Shown: piece by piece, positions 1-8,340 of the stretch
Layout of the letters: the number at the start of each line of letters is the position of its first letter
How positions within the stretch are numbered: position 1 is the first letter of the stretch
Source of the DNA: a virus
IMG/VR virus record: IMGVR_UViG_3300046454_000816
Location: 1-53,848 of that record
Length of the DNA: 53,848 bases
Strand: one strand, 5' to 3'
Translations under genes and position numbers: made by a program
The notes under the pieces: model-generated
What the model was told of the DNA's origin: nothing
Database searches by the model: none
What the model saw: only the letters and a program-made list of their open reading frames with translations

Positions 1-1484
1 CTGGGCGTGGTCGCTCCGACCGCCGTGTTGTCAATATGACCTAGCGTCGCCGGATTGATGGTGACGGTGCCGGTTCCAGTTGGCGACAGAGTGACGTTGG
101 CGCTGGCTGGCGAGGCCGTCAGCGAGGATGTGAAGGTCGCCGCGCCGTTGGCCGCCAGCGTAGTGAAAGCGCCGCTACTGCGCGTCGTCGCGCCAATCGC
201 CGTGTTGTTGATGGCGCCGCCCGTGATCGCGACCGCGTTGGCGTTCTGCGCCGCCATCGTGCCGAGGCCCAACACCGTGATCGCGCCATCGACATAAGCC
301 GTGGTGGCGAGTTTGGTCGAATTATTGAGCGCCGCCTGCGTCACGCCAATCGTGCCGGTCGGCAGCGACGGCGTTCCAGTAAACACCTGTGAATTGACCA
401 AAGCATAGGGGTTCAGCAGCGTGGTGAATCCAGCGCCCGACACCACGCCAGACGCCGACAGCGTGGTAAATGCGCCCGTGCTGGGCGTAGTCGCGCCGAC
501 CGTCGTGCCATTGATGGCGCCGCCGGTAATTGCGACGCTGTTGGCGTTCTGGACCGCCATCGTGCCGAGCGCCGAGGCCACCTGATAGCCCTGCGCCTTG
601 ACGAAGGCCGTCGTCGCCAATTTGGTCGAGTTGTCGGCAGTCGCAGCCGTGGGGGCGACCGGGATCGTTGAGAATGTCGCCTGCCCGTCGCTGCGCCTGA
701 TGCGCAACACCTCACTCGTGGCGCCAGTGTCGCTGCCCTTTTGCAGCACAAAATCAGAGCCGACGTTGCCGCCCGGCTCCGCGCTGTTTTCCCCCAGCAG
801 CATGAACCAGCGAAGGGAGCCATTGAGCGACGCCAGAATGCCTGCCGCGCCTCCTACGCCGGTGCGGTTAAGCCCAAGAGTAGGCCAAGAGCTTTTTATG
901 TCCAATTCGCCATAGTCATAAATCAGTGTGCTGGCGTCTGCGCTGGTTACCGTGAGCGAGCCATTAATTGAAGTTGCGCCGTTCAGCAGCGTTGTGCCGT
1001 TGACGTTCGCTCCATCTGCAATATAGACCCTGCCGGTCGTCTGGCTGATCTGGAATGGAGCGTCTATATAGGCTCCAGTCGTGTAATCATAACGATCTAT
1101 AGCAATATTACCGCCGGGACCATTTTGGGCTACATCCCACTGAACTACTCCATTTGCAATAATGGTATAAGATGCACCACTAGCGCCACCGTCTAGGTCA
1201 ATCTCTGCCCAGCCGGGAGAATTTACGAGTATGTTGCTGTAGCCTACATTAAAAGGCGCATTTATCGTTAACCCAACAGCCCTGCCGCCATTAATCACCA
1301 GCGGGCCAGTCATGGTGTCCCCGGCCTTCAGGACAAAAAAGCCGGTATCGTCTTGCGTGCTTAGGTCGATCACCTGCTGCAGCGTGGCGCGCATCGAGAC
1401 ACCAGCCTGCACAATCTCGAGCTGCTCTGTTCCAGAAAGAGCAATCGCCGCCGGTAGGTTGGGGATCTGTTGAACAAAACTCAT
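1..1484 (-). CDS. tail fibre-like protein, 3' end cut by window
   Basis: This reading frame is open from the ATG at 1484 to the left edge, so the C-terminus is missing. Two copies of a phage fibre motif are visible: a segment like MAVQNANSVAITGGAI followed by a GA-T-S-GAFTTLSA stretch (about 540-400 and 245-120). Such repeats are typical of side fibres and receptor-binding proteins. The N-terminus has a short 'PAAIALSGTEQLEIVQAGVS' stretch, then a domain with the phrase KAGDTMTGPLVI that is common in phage fibres. The start overlaps the stop of the next gene upstream (ATGA), so the two are probably translationally coupled. Host range is the likely role; the receptor cannot be inferred. Confidence 0.75.
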   Translation of the reverse strand, partial: MSFVQQIPNLPAAIALSGTEQLEIVQAGVSMRATLQQVIDLSTQDDTGFFVLKAGDTMTGPLVINGGRAVGLTINAPFNVGYSNILVNSPGWAEIDLDGGASGASYTIIANGVVQWDVAQNGPGGNIAIDRYDYTTGAYIDAPFQISQTTGRVYIADGANVNGTTLLNGATSINGSLTVTSADASTLIYDYGELDIKSSWPTLGLNRTGVGGAAGILASLNGSLRWFMLLGENSAEPGGNVGSDFVLQKGSDTGATSEVLRIRRSDGQATFSTIPVAPTAATADNSTKLATTAFVKAQGYQVASALGTMAVQNANSVAITGGAINGTTVGATTPSTGAFTTLSASGVVSGAGFTTLLNPYALVNSQVFTGTPSLPTGTIGVTQAALNNSTKLATTAYVDGAITVLGLGTMAAQNANAVAITGGAINNTAIGATTRSSGAFTTLAANGAATFTSSLTASPASANVTLSPTGTGTVTINPATLGHIDNTAVGATTP

Positions 1485-1978
1485 TTCAAATTCCCCGTCC
1501 GAGGAACAGTGTCGTTGTCATATGGCAGGCCGGGCGTCTCATTGAGGCCGCTCGGCGGCTCACCGGTCTGCTGGACGACACGCCTGCGAGACACAACAGG
1601 TTGACCGCTGACCGGATCGACCATACTGGTCCCCATGGGATCGCCGCCGGGGACCGGGATGCCAGTCTTGGCGTCCATCGTCGGCGGCGCGGCAGTGAAG
1701 CGCACGTTCGATTCCGCCAATGCGAAATCCGGAAGGCGCGGGTTCATGATCGGCACAGGATCCGCGGGCAGAATAATGGCGCGCAGCTGCTCATTCGGTG
1801 TGTCGTAGCAGCTGTTGCAGACCAAAATTCGCTTGTTGATTATGGCCGCGCCCGCGTAATCAAATTGCCAGCGCAGATCGACGTGATTGTAGCCAAATCC
1901 GCAGCGATCGCAGATCGCAAAAGCTTGCGGATTTTTGGCGCTGACCCTCGCGCGGCCGAATTTGGAGGCATAGCCCAC
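1481..1978 (-). CDS. small zinc-finger-like phage structural-region protein
   Basis: A 165-aa protein with a GTG start at 1978, preceded by GAGGAG five bases upstream. Two CxxC knuckles (CDRCGF at 23-28 and CNSCYD at 54-59) suggest a zinc-binding fold in the first 65 residues. The second half is Pro-rich and low in complexity, with motifs such as GIPVPGGDP. From memory, proteins starting GYAS-FGRA-V and carrying these two CxxC pairs sit beside head-tail genes in many alphaproteobacterial phages and have no assigned function. It lies between the fibre gene (4-base overlap) and a connector-like gene. A virion or assembly role is inferred from position only. Confidence 0.6.
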   Translation of the reverse strand: MGYASKFGRARVSAKNPQAFAICDRCGFGYNHVDLRWQFDYAGAAIINKRILVCNSCYDTPNEQLRAIILPADPVPIMNPRLPDFALAESNVRFTAAPPTMDAKTGIPVPGGDPMGTSMVDPVSGQPVVSRRRVVQQTGEPPSGLNETPGLPYDNDTVPRTGNLK

Positions 1979-1987
1979 GGCGTCTCC

Positions 1988-2677
1988 TCACGTCCGATAA
2001 TAGCCCTGCAGCTGGGGCGCAATGTACTGCTGCGCTTGTTCCACGTTGTTTTGCGACGCCGCGGCATAGGCGGCGTCAGCGGCAGGCCCGAGCATGGCCA
2101 CGCGATCCGGCGCCCAGCTCATCGCCAGTTTCGCCGCCAAACCGAGGCCGAAGGCGTTGAGCCACACGGTTGGGATGGCTGGAATCTGCCCGCCTTCAAA
2201 ATTGGCGTCTTGGTTCTGGCGCAACACAAAAGCGCAGAGATTCATATCCTCATATGGCACGGGCCAAAGCGTCACATAGGGCTCAAGCTGGCGATCCATC
2301 CAGAACACGGTCGGAAAGCCTCGCTGCATTTTGTTGGGATAGCTGGCGTATTCAGTGCGACTGACCGGCAGAATGATGCGGTCTGGAGTGTTGGCTCCCA
2401 TGTTCACATAGGCGTCGAGGATGACGACAATGTCGGGATCGAGAACGCTTTTCCACTCGCCTTGCAGGAACGGCAGCACGATGAAATCGGTCTGCCATAG
2501 GTTGACACCCTTCAGCGACCAGTCGCCCAGCAACAGGTTGGCGGCAATATTCGCATCCGCCATGTGCTCTTGCAGGATGGCGTTGCGCCGGATGCCGCAC
2601 AGGCCATAAGCGTAGAGGACAATTTCACCAATGCTTGGAGCAAAAGCTGTGGTGTTGCTGGTTCCGCCGAGTGGCAT
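1988..2677 (-). CDS. putative head-tail connector / tail accessory protein
   Basis: A 229-aa protein with ATG at 2677 and a strong AGGAGG upstream. It has a helical N-terminus (IGEIVLYAYGLCGI), then a Trp-rich segment with the phrase WPVP (residues about 130-145), and an Ala-rich helical C-terminus. It resembles phage proteins of the P22 gp4-like or head-tail adaptor group that often contain a 'RTEYASYPNK...GFPT' stretch before a 'VTLWPVP' strand. That assignment is from memory of the family and was not tested. Its place between capsid and fibre genes supports a neck or tail function. An alternative is a tail tubular protein. Confidence 0.5.
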   Translation of the reverse strand: MPLGGTSNTTAFAPSIGEIVLYAYGLCGIRRNAILQEHMADANIAANLLLGDWSLKGVNLWQTDFIVLPFLQGEWKSVLDPDIVVILDAYVNMGANTPDRIILPVSRTEYASYPNKMQRGFPTVFWMDRQLEPYVTLWPVPYEDMNLCAFVLRQNQDANFEGGQIPAIPTVWLNAFGLGLAAKLAMSWAPDRVAMLGPAADAAYAAASQNNVEQAQQYIAPQLQGYYRT

Positions 2678-2704
2678 GCGGGCCTCCTATTTGGCCGCAG
2701 CATA

Positions 2705-2881
2705 TCAGACGCGGCGCGTCAACGCATCTTGCGGCTGCTTTGGTAAAGTTTTCTTCGCCGCGGGCGGCGGCGGCAGATCGAGCGGCCCCAAGCCAACGGT
2801 GCCGCCAAGGCCGCCGGGACCGCCGAGGCCGGTGGTCGAGGCAAGCTTATGGTGACCATTGGACAGGCCGCTGTTCGCCAT
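2705..2881 (-). CDS. small Gly/Pro-rich protein
   Basis: A 58-aa protein that starts at the ATG sharing one base with the stop codon of the next gene (TGATG). It is made of GGPGGLGG and PLDLPPPP low-complexity stretches with a basic tail (KKTLPKQPQ). No fold or family is recognised. The exact start-stop coupling and the lack of in-frame stops support that it is translated. It may be a linker-like virion protein. Confidence 0.5.
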   Translation of the reverse strand: MANSGLSNGHHKLASTTGLGGPGGLGGTVGLGPLDLPPPPAAKKTLPKQPQDALTRRV

Positions 2882-3555
2882 CAGTAGTCTCCGCCGCCAG
2901 CCTGCATGAAGGTCGCAGTCGCGGTCCCCGTGCCGCTGTTGAGCAGAAGGCGCGCGAAGGTCGGCTTGTAGGCATAGTTGCCTTGCAGGCCCGCCGGTCC
3001 GACAAGAGCGGCGGCAACCAGAGTAGCGTCGGGATGAGGCATCCACGTCACATTGGCGGGCGCCACCGGATTGGTCGGGCTGTTGGGATCGTCGAGGGTC
3101 TGCTGGATCGTGATGTTGGTGGTGCCGACCGCATTGACCTGAATCGCCACGCCAGCGTCGCCATAGTCATCGAAGCGCACCCATTGCGATGAGGTGATCG
3201 CCGGGCTGGTATTGGTGCCGACCGTCAGACTTCCCGCGCTCGGCGCTGAGCTGGTGATCGAGGTGACCGTCTTGTAGTTTTTCGTGCTGACGACCGTGCT
3301 GTTATTGCCGCCGACGAGAGCCTCGCTCTGAACCGCGCCAAAGGCGTCGGTGCCGGTAATCGTGAAAGTGCTGGCGACGTTGCTGCCGGTCGAGACAAAA
3401 GACAGCTGACGCGCCTGATCGAACACGGCGACGCCATTGACGACCAGTGCGCCGTTCATGTTCAAAGCGCCCGTTCCCGGCACCTGAGACTGGCAGACGC
3501 CAGTCGCGACGGCGGCGGCGAGGGGCGCGGCGGTGACAGTGATCGGTCGAGCCAT
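2881..3555 (-). CDS. hypothetical beta-rich structural protein
   Basis: A 224-aa protein, ATG at 3555 with GGAAGG seven bases upstream. It is rich in Thr, Val, Ser, Gly and Ala with alternating beta-strand pattern (for example VAVFDQARQLSFVSTGSN and GTTNITIQQTL), as in head decoration or fibre proteins. There are no charged clusters and no membrane segment. It follows a forward-facing hairpin in the spacer at 3582-3603. Function is inferred only from composition and from lying inside the head-tail module. Confidence 0.5.
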   Translation of the reverse strand: MARPITVTAAPLAAAVATGVCQSQVPGTGALNMNGALVVNGVAVFDQARQLSFVSTGSNVASTFTITGTDAFGAVQSEALVGGNNSTVVSTKNYKTVTSITSSAPSAGSLTVGTNTSPAITSSQWVRFDDYGDAGVAIQVNAVGTTNITIQQTLDDPNSPTNPVAPANVTWMPHPDATLVAAALVGPAGLQGNYAYKPTFARLLLNSGTGTATATFMQAGGGDY

Positions 3556-3581
3556 GATTGCGCCTTCCCTAAATAGACAGC

Positions 3582-3603
3582 AGGGGGCCAGCGGCCCCCT
3601 TTT
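3582..3603 (+). terminator. hairpin with T-run facing plus strand
   Basis: Arms AGGGGGCC (3582-3589) and GGCCCCCT (3593-3600) pair perfectly with a 3-base loop, followed by TTTT. The T-run is on the plus strand, while both flanking genes are on the minus strand. It could stop antisense transcription or act as an RNA stabiliser in the minus transcript. Confidence 0.5.
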
Positions 3604-3624
3604 GTTTGTGCTCAGCAGGCCAGA

Positions 3625-3975
3625 TCAGTCTGATTCCTTGCCGAGTTTGCGGCCGGAGGCGGCAGTCTTGCTGTGCGCTGAAGTGAAGGGATCGCGCTCG
3701 CAGGCCGAGCCGCCCTCCGCAAACGCCGCACGCCCGCCGCTTTTGCGAGCCGCACGGCCGCCATGAGCGCGCGCCGAAGCGCCGGTGGGCCCGCCGACAT
3801 TCTTGCCAGCTCGCCCTCCTGCGTTCTTCTCCTTGGCGTCGGCTTCAAGCTTGTGGGCATGCTCTTCGGCGCTCTCCGGCTCACCGCCCGCGGCTTTGCC
3901 GCCGCGCTTGCGCCCCTTGAACAGCATGGCAGTTTTTTCAGGATTTTGCCTCGGGCTGATTTTATGACCCTTCAT
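3625..3975 (-). CDS. basic GGR-motif protein
   Basis: A 116-aa protein; the ATG at 3975 is chosen because GGAGG lies upstream and the start falls just after the previous stop. It is highly basic and Gly/Ala-rich, with repeated short motifs (KRGGKAAGG, KNVGGPTGA, AHGGRAARKSGGRAA). The phrase HGGRAARK also occurs in the protein at 8609-9799, so the two share a linear motif. It is probably disordered and may bind DNA or another virion part. It has no recognised family. Confidence 0.5.
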   Translation of the reverse strand: MKGHKISPRQNPEKTAMLFKGRKRGGKAAGGEPESAEEHAHKLEADAKEKNAGGRAGKNVGGPTGASARAHGGRAARKSGGRAAFAEGGSACERDPFTSAHSKTAASGRKLGKESD

Positions 3976-3985
3976 CAGAGCCTCC

Positions 3986-4441
3986 TCAAGTCGGATTCTG
4001 GATGTAGTGGACGGAGACCAGCACGACGCCTTGCGTCGCTGCGCCCGCACCCGTGACAATCTGGATGTTGAGCGCCGATGGATTCGGAGCGGGAACGCCC
4101 GCCACCGTATAACCGCGCTGGGCGGCGATGTTGGCCGCCGACTGCGTCATGGCCGGGAACGGCGCCGCCGCCTTCAGATCGGTCGCGCCGACAAGCGATG
4201 CCTTGTTTGCGCCCGTGTCGGTGCCGATCGTGAGCACCGCCGTGGCGGGACCAACCCACGCTGCGAACGTGGCGACTTCAAACCCCATGATGGTGGAGCC
4301 AGCCGGAATGATGAGCGGGAAGTTGAGCGTCGAAGACGCGGGCGTCTGCGCGAAAGTAATCAGGACATCCTGATATAGTTCAAGCTCTCCCACAGGCGGG
4401 TCGCCAACAAGTACCGGCCCCGTGAAGTGTGTCGCACCCAT
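3986..4441 (-). CDS. hypothetical capsid-associated protein
   Basis: A 151-aa protein, ATG at 4441 with AAGGAA upstream. It shows predicted beta-strands separated by Gly/Pro turns (PLIIPAGSTIMGFEV, TAVLTIGTDTGANK, GVVLVSVHYIQNPT). It lies directly downstream of the major capsid gene in the transcript, the usual place for a decoration or head-completion protein. No specific family is recognised. Confidence 0.45.
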   Translation of the reverse strand: MGATHFTGPVLVGDPPVGELELYQDVLITFAQTPASSTLNFPLIIPAGSTIMGFEVATFAAWVGPATAVLTIGTDTGANKASLVGATDLKAAAPFPAMTQSAANIAAQRGYTVAGVPAPNPSALNIQIVTGAGAATQGVVLVSVHYIQNPT

Positions 4442-4465
4442 GTGCTTTTTCCTTCTGTGCCAGTA

Positions 4466-5380
4466 TTACGAGGTCGGGAAGTTGCCGTAAAGCGACCGCC
4501 AGTTGTAGTAACCGAACGAATAACGCTCGTATCCTTTGACAAGCAAGTTGTCCGTTACGAAGTCCACCTGCATATCCGTTTCAAACTTAATTCTCTCCAT
4601 GAAGGCGAGGCCATCAATATTGGTGAGAAGGAACCAAGCGAAAGCAGAAGTCAAGAAGTCATTGACCATATAGCCTTCCGGCAGGCCGCCGGACGCGGTC
4701 AATATTGCGTTGACGTCGTTGTCTGCTGTGCCGGGCCGCAGTTCCGTCTTGGTAAGACGAATGGCGACCGGCTCGAGCTGGGGCGGCACGATCAGTTTCC
4801 GCGCACGCGCAAAAACCTTCAGGCCCGCTTGATCGCGGAAATTGGTGCGGACGGCGATCATGCTGTTGAGCAATGTCGCTTCGCCGATGTCCACCTGCAC
4901 CGCCGGAGTGTTGGAGACCGTGGTGCCATCGATCGGGTGCGCGTTGGAGCACAGCGGCTGACCGTCGCCGCCAATATTGGCGTTGTAGGTCGTCGCGGTG
5001 TTCAGCACGTTTGCGCCGTAGATTTCCTTGGTCTGCTGAAATGACTCGATCAGGCCGAGGTTTGATGGATGGAATTGGGTCTTGTAGAGGTTGTCGTCGA
5101 TGGCCTTGCGGGTCATCGCGTAGCCGAGACCGATTTCGGCGTGCTCCTGATTGTAGACGTAACGCTCACCGGCGCCATTGTCGAATGAAGTCTGGCCGCC
5201 TTCAGTTTTCAGCTGAGCGAGGCCGAGATACCGCATTTCAGCGGTGCGCTCGAGCGCCAGCTTGGAATTGTGCTTCGTGAAGATCTTGTCGTATTGCGAC
5301 GGGATCATCTCGTATTTGCCCTCAATCCCGCGCAGGCCCGGGAGCAGAAGGTCTTTGATGGCGGACAGATTGACGGCCAT
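4466..5380 (-). CDS. major capsid protein (HK97-type, gpT-like)
   Basis: A 304-aa protein of the size of a processed HK97-fold capsid subunit. Features include an N-terminal helix (AIKDLLLPGLRGIEGKYEM), the ALERTAEMRYLGLAQ segment, a 'YAMTRKAIDDNLY' spine-helix-like region (about 105-120), a loop with DGQPLCSNAHPIDG (about 155-170) and a C-terminal part with ARKLIVPPQLEPVA and DFVTDNLLVKGYERYSFGYYNWRSLYG. This layout matches the Mu gpT-like capsid group. The scaffold-like gene lies four genes upstream. The ATG at 5380 has CGGAG upstream. No protease gene is recognised next to it. Confidence 0.8.
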   Translation of the reverse strand: MAVNLSAIKDLLLPGLRGIEGKYEMIPSQYDKIFTKHNSKLALERTAEMRYLGLAQLKTEGGQTSFDNGAGERYVYNQEHAEIGLGYAMTRKAIDDNLYKTQFHPSNLGLIESFQQTKEIYGANVLNTATTYNANIGGDGQPLCSNAHPIDGTTVSNTPAVQVDIGEATLLNSMIAVRTNFRDQAGLKVFARARKLIVPPQLEPVAIRLTKTELRPGTADNDVNAILTASGGLPEGYMVNDFLTSAFAWFLLTNIDGLAFMERIKFETDMQVDFVTDNLLVKGYERYSFGYYNWRSLYGNFPTS

Positions 5381-5441
5381 TGGGGTTCACTCCGTTTGGA
5401 AAGTGCCAATGGGCGCCCTTTCGAGCGCCCAAGGCCGTTGA

Positions 5442-6041
5442 TCAGATACCAGTGAAGTTCTTGGTGTTGACGTTGCTGAATGCAACCACAGCCCAGTCAT
5501 AGGGCTGGCCACTGGACAACGTCCCCTGCACGCCGGGCGGGAAGTTGATGATGCTGACGACGCGGAACGGATTGTTGGCGACGTTGCCGTTTGCCGCGCT
5601 CAGATAGGCGCCGGAGATGCCGTTGGCGGTATTGCCGACGCCAATGACAAAGCCAAGTGTGGAATTGACGTCGGCCAGCGCGAGACCAGTAGCGTCGGTC
5701 TGGACGACAAACAGCGAGTTGGGGTCATTGACGATGTACCCCTCGACGACATTGCCGGACGCGACATCGCTGCCCGGCCAGTAGTTTGACCAGACGGTGC
5801 GCTTTTGCGAGACGGAGAGATATTTGCAGCCCTGAAAGATGCCAGCGATACCAGTCGCGGCGGGCGTGGCGCCAGAAGTGACAGACTGGGCGACCGAGCC
5901 ATCGGCCTGTGGCGTCACAGGATCGCCATAGAAAATGGCGGGCGCGTTGTAATTGATCGCGACAGCCACTTGCTCATAGGTCGGGGCCGAGCCCAGACCC
6001 GAAAACTGACGGAAGCCGAAGGGAGCATTGATGTTCGCCAT
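5442..6041 (-). CDS. conserved capsid-adjacent protein
   Basis: A 199-aa protein beginning MANINAPFGFRQFSGLGSA, a start seen (from memory) in many phage proteins encoded just upstream of capsid genes. An ATG 13 codons into the open frame fits this family start. The body is beta-rich with few charges (GNVVEGYIVNDPNSLFVVQ). A decoration or head-fibre role is likely but unproven. A hairpin (GGGCGC with GCGCCC, about 5415-5430) lies in the spacer before the capsid gene. Confidence 0.5.
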   Translation of the reverse strand: MANINAPFGFRQFSGLGSAPTYEQVAVAINYNAPAIFYGDPVTPQADGSVAQSVTSGATPAATGIAGIFQGCKYLSVSQKRTVWSNYWPGSDVASGNVVEGYIVNDPNSLFVVQTDATGLALADVNSTLGFVIGVGNTANGISGAYLSAANGNVANNPFRVVSIINFPPGVQGTLSSGQPYDWAVVAFSNVNTKNFTGI

Positions 6042-6184
6042 AGCGCGCAAACCTCTGCTAGGAGGCTCGTCATCGCACACCGGGGCGAATATGAGACCGG
6101 GAAAAGTTCAGCCACCCCCGAGGGCGGCGTATTCGCGTATTTACTGCTTAATGAGGCGCCACGTCAAGCAGCGCCCCAAAAACA

Positions 6185-6748
6185 TTATTCAGGCACAGGC
6201 ATCGGCACATAGTTCTTTTTGACGCTGGCCAGTGGCGTGCCTTCATTGTCGCGCTGAAACTGGCCCTGCGGAGCGGCAGAAAGCTGCGCTTCCTTGACGC
6301 GAACCTGATCACGAGCCTTTTTGTGCTCGTTACGGCGCGCATCGCGCGTAATTTCCATCGGCCGCTCCATCAGGAGCATGCCGCGGCGCATGATGGTGAC
6401 GCCATCATATCCTTCCGGCATGTAATTAGGGTGTCGACTGACCGGCACCGGCTCCCAGCCCGTGCGCGCAAGCGCCACTTCGTAGGCCGGATCTTCCTTT
6501 CCTAACAGCGTATGACGTTTCCACTGATAGTCCCAGCCCTCGGGAATGTCTTCCTTGGGGATGTAAAAGTCATCCGTGCTCTCGTCGATCACGCCATCGG
6601 GGAAGTGACCACGTAATACGGCGGTGCGCTCGTCGGCGCGCCTGCGGGCCTCTTCCGGACTCTCACGCATTGGCGACCGAGTGATGCCGGGCGGCTCGAA
6701 AGCGGGCGCAAGGCCCGCATCTTTTGTCGGCTTGAAAGACGCAACCAT
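6185..6748 (-). CDS. conserved phage head-region protein
   Basis: A 187-aa protein. The ATG at 6748 is preferred over an upstream TTG because AAGG lies about ten bases before it and it follows the previous stop by one base. The centre carries IPEGWDYQWKRHTLLGKEDP and LARTGWEPVPVSRHPNYMP, phrases that recur in unannotated phage proteins beside scaffold and capsid genes. The C-terminal third is a charged helix (EITRDARRNEHKKARDQVRV). Function unknown; position suggests head assembly. Confidence 0.55.
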   Translation of the reverse strand: MVASFKPTKDAGLAPAFEPPGITRSPMRESPEEARRRADERTAVLRGHFPDGVIDESTDDFYIPKEDIPEGWDYQWKRHTLLGKEDPAYEVALARTGWEPVPVSRHPNYMPEGYDGVTIMRRGMLLMERPMEITRDARRNEHKKARDQVRVKEAQLSAAPQGQFQRDNEGTPLASVKKNYVPMPVPE

Positions 6749-6749
6749 C

Positions 6750-7622
6750 TCAGTGAATCCTTCCAGTGCCAATACGACCGTTTTTGATCATTTCATCCCT
6801 GAATTTGGCGTATTCCTGCTCGGTCTGATTGTTTGACGCCGCAATTTCCTTCTCGGCTTCCGTCAAATGCGCAGTGCGGCTGCTCGAGCCACGGCTGACC
6901 GGCGCGGCCGGAGGCGCGGCCTGACGCGACGGAACCGCCTTGGCGGCTTCGGCCATCGGATCATCGGCGCCGGTGTCGGCGTCTTGCGCCTTGCGGCGAC
7001 TGTCGCCGAAGATCCTTTCTTCGACTTCTTCGAAATATTCGTCGGTGTCTGGCGCAATGCCGGATTCAACCGTCCGATTGTGGGCGTCGATCATGCGGTG
7101 ATACAGCTTGGCGTCGCGGGCGCACTCCGGATGCGCGCGCACCCATGCGGCCGATCGGGGCGTAAGCTGGCTGGCGATCGCCTCGACCGGATCCTGCTGC
7201 ATGGTCCTGATCGGCTGGGGCGCTTCCGGCTTCGGCTGCGATTCCATGGCCGATTTGCCATTCTCGAGCTGGAGCAGGCGAGCGGCGTTGTCCGCCATCT
7301 GCGACTGAATCTCGGCCGCATTTTCGAAATCGCTGGCGCGCATCGCTTCGGCATAGGCCGACTTCAATATCGCGTTGCTCTCCCTGACGCGATCAATCGC
7401 CGAATTTACCAGCTGCAGCTGGCTGTCGGCCACCTCGTTCTGCGACTTGTGAGCGTTCTGCGCATATTCGTTGGCCTTGTTCTCGGCCTCGATGCGCGCG
7501 ACCCGTTCGCGCTCGAGCTGCGCTTTCAGCTCGAGGATCGGATCGGGCGCGTCCTGTTTGGGCGCATCCTTGACGGGTGGCGTCCAGTCCGGGTCGATGT
7601 TTGCGTTAGGTTCTTTTGCCAT
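6750..7622 (-). CDS. putative scaffolding protein
   Basis: A 290-aa acidic protein dominated by helix and coiled coil (about residues 28-125, rich in Glu, Ala, Lys and Gln). A Pro/Ala linker follows, then a C-terminal helical tail. This architecture, plus position two genes before the capsid genes in the transcript, is typical of phage scaffolds. The segment ASQLTPRSAAWVRAHPECA is a recognisable phrase in related phage proteins. The gene follows the GroES-like gene by three bases. No protease motif is visible. Confidence 0.6.
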   Translation of the reverse strand: MAKEPNANIDPDWTPPVKDAPKQDAPDPILELKAQLERERVARIEAENKANEYAQNAHKSQNEVADSQLQLVNSAIDRVRESNAILKSAYAEAMRASDFENAAEIQSQMADNAARLLQLENGKSAMESQPKPEAPQPIRTMQQDPVEAIASQLTPRSAAWVRAHPECARDAKLYHRMIDAHNRTVESGIAPDTDEYFEEVEERIFGDSRRKAQDADTGADDPMAEAAKAVPSRQAAPPAAPVSRGSSSRTAHLTEAEKEIAASNNQTEQEYAKFRDEMIKNGRIGTGRIH

Positions 7623-7625
7623 GGG

Positions 7626-8015
7626 TCACCAGATCATATCGGGATGTTTCACCCGCCCCTTGATGGAAGTGTCGACCACAATGCGGCAGAGCACGCCATT
7701 GATGGCGGTCGCCCAGCCGTCAGCTGGTCGAAAAATGGCCCAGTCGTGCAAATCAACAGTCCAGTCGAAAGTCCACTCGCCGCTGTTGACGAAAGCGTTG
7801 GAGCCCTTCATGACCACAAGGCCGATCTTGCTCTGGTAGCGGTCCTCGTCGCGGGTCTGGGCGGCGAGATAAAGACCAGACTTAGTCTTCTCAGGGCGCT
7901 GATAAATGGCCAAAAGCACTTGATTGTGAAAGATTTCGATGCCGGAAAGGTCACCCAGAGCATCCAGAATTTTCTTGGCCGGATCTTCCTCGTGCGCCAT
8001 CATTGCGTGAGCCAT
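7626..8015 (-). CDS. GroES (cpn10)-like protein
   Basis: A 129-aa protein; the ATG at 8015 shares one base with the previous stop (TGATG). Residues about 30-125 follow the cpn10 pattern: a strand with IEIFHNQVLLAIYQRP, the E-KT-SGL turn equivalent to the GroES beta-hairpin, then SKIGLVVMKG, DWAIFRPADG and NGVLCRIV strands. GroES-fold proteins cap GroEL, and T4 gp31 and RB49 CocO are known phage versions needed for capsid folding. Location beside scaffold and capsid fits that role. The mobile loop is not clearly conserved, so a co-chaperonin function is inferred. Confidence 0.6.
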   Translation of the reverse strand: MAHAMMAHEEDPAKKILDALGDLSGIEIFHNQVLLAIYQRPEKTKSGLYLAAQTRDEDRYQSKIGLVVMKGSNAFVNSGEWTFDWTVDLHDWAIFRPADGWATAINGVLCRIVVDTSIKGRVKHPDMIW

Positions 8016-8230
8016 CAAACACCTCTTTCGCGTTCTTCGGTCAGGCGCTCGGCTTCGTCCACGAGGTCAAGCGCGTCATTCAATCCGCGTAATTCGCCGA
8101 CTACTTCGCGGTAAGCTTCAAGGGTGAGGATGCCGCCGCCATAGGCCAGATCATCTTTTCGGCTGGCAATTCGCTGCTTGATCAGCTCGCGCAAGCATTG
8201 TGCTAGAACATTGCGCGTTGTCAACGCCAT
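8015..8230 (-). CDS. small helical protein
   Basis: A 71-aa protein with ATG at 8230 and AGGA seven bases upstream. It is almost entirely charged helix (LAQCLRELIKQRIASRK, ELRGLNDALDLVDEAERL). Its stop overlaps the GroES-like start. No known family. Confidence 0.5.
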   Translation of the reverse strand: MALTTRNVLAQCLRELIKQRIASRKDDLAYGGGILTLEAYREVVGELRGLNDALDLVDEAERLTEERERGV

Positions 8231-8294
8231 GACTTGATCCTGCTACGTTCTTGCTATATGACACGGGTTCAGCCCCAAGGGACCGTGACGATCG

Positions 8295-8340
8295 AGGGCC
8301 GCCTACGCCGGATGTACGCGAGGCGGCCCTTTTTTGTTTT
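8295..8340 (+). terminator. forward-facing intrinsic terminator in late operon
   Basis: Ten-base arms AGGGCCGCCT (8295-8304) and AGGCGGCCCT (8321-8330) pair perfectly and are followed by TTTTTTGTTTT on the plus strand. Flanking genes are on the minus strand. A weak plus-strand promoter-like pair (TTGATC 8234, TATATG 8255) lies upstream, so a short plus transcript ending here is possible. The spacer 8231-8339 holds no open frame of note. Confidence 0.55.
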
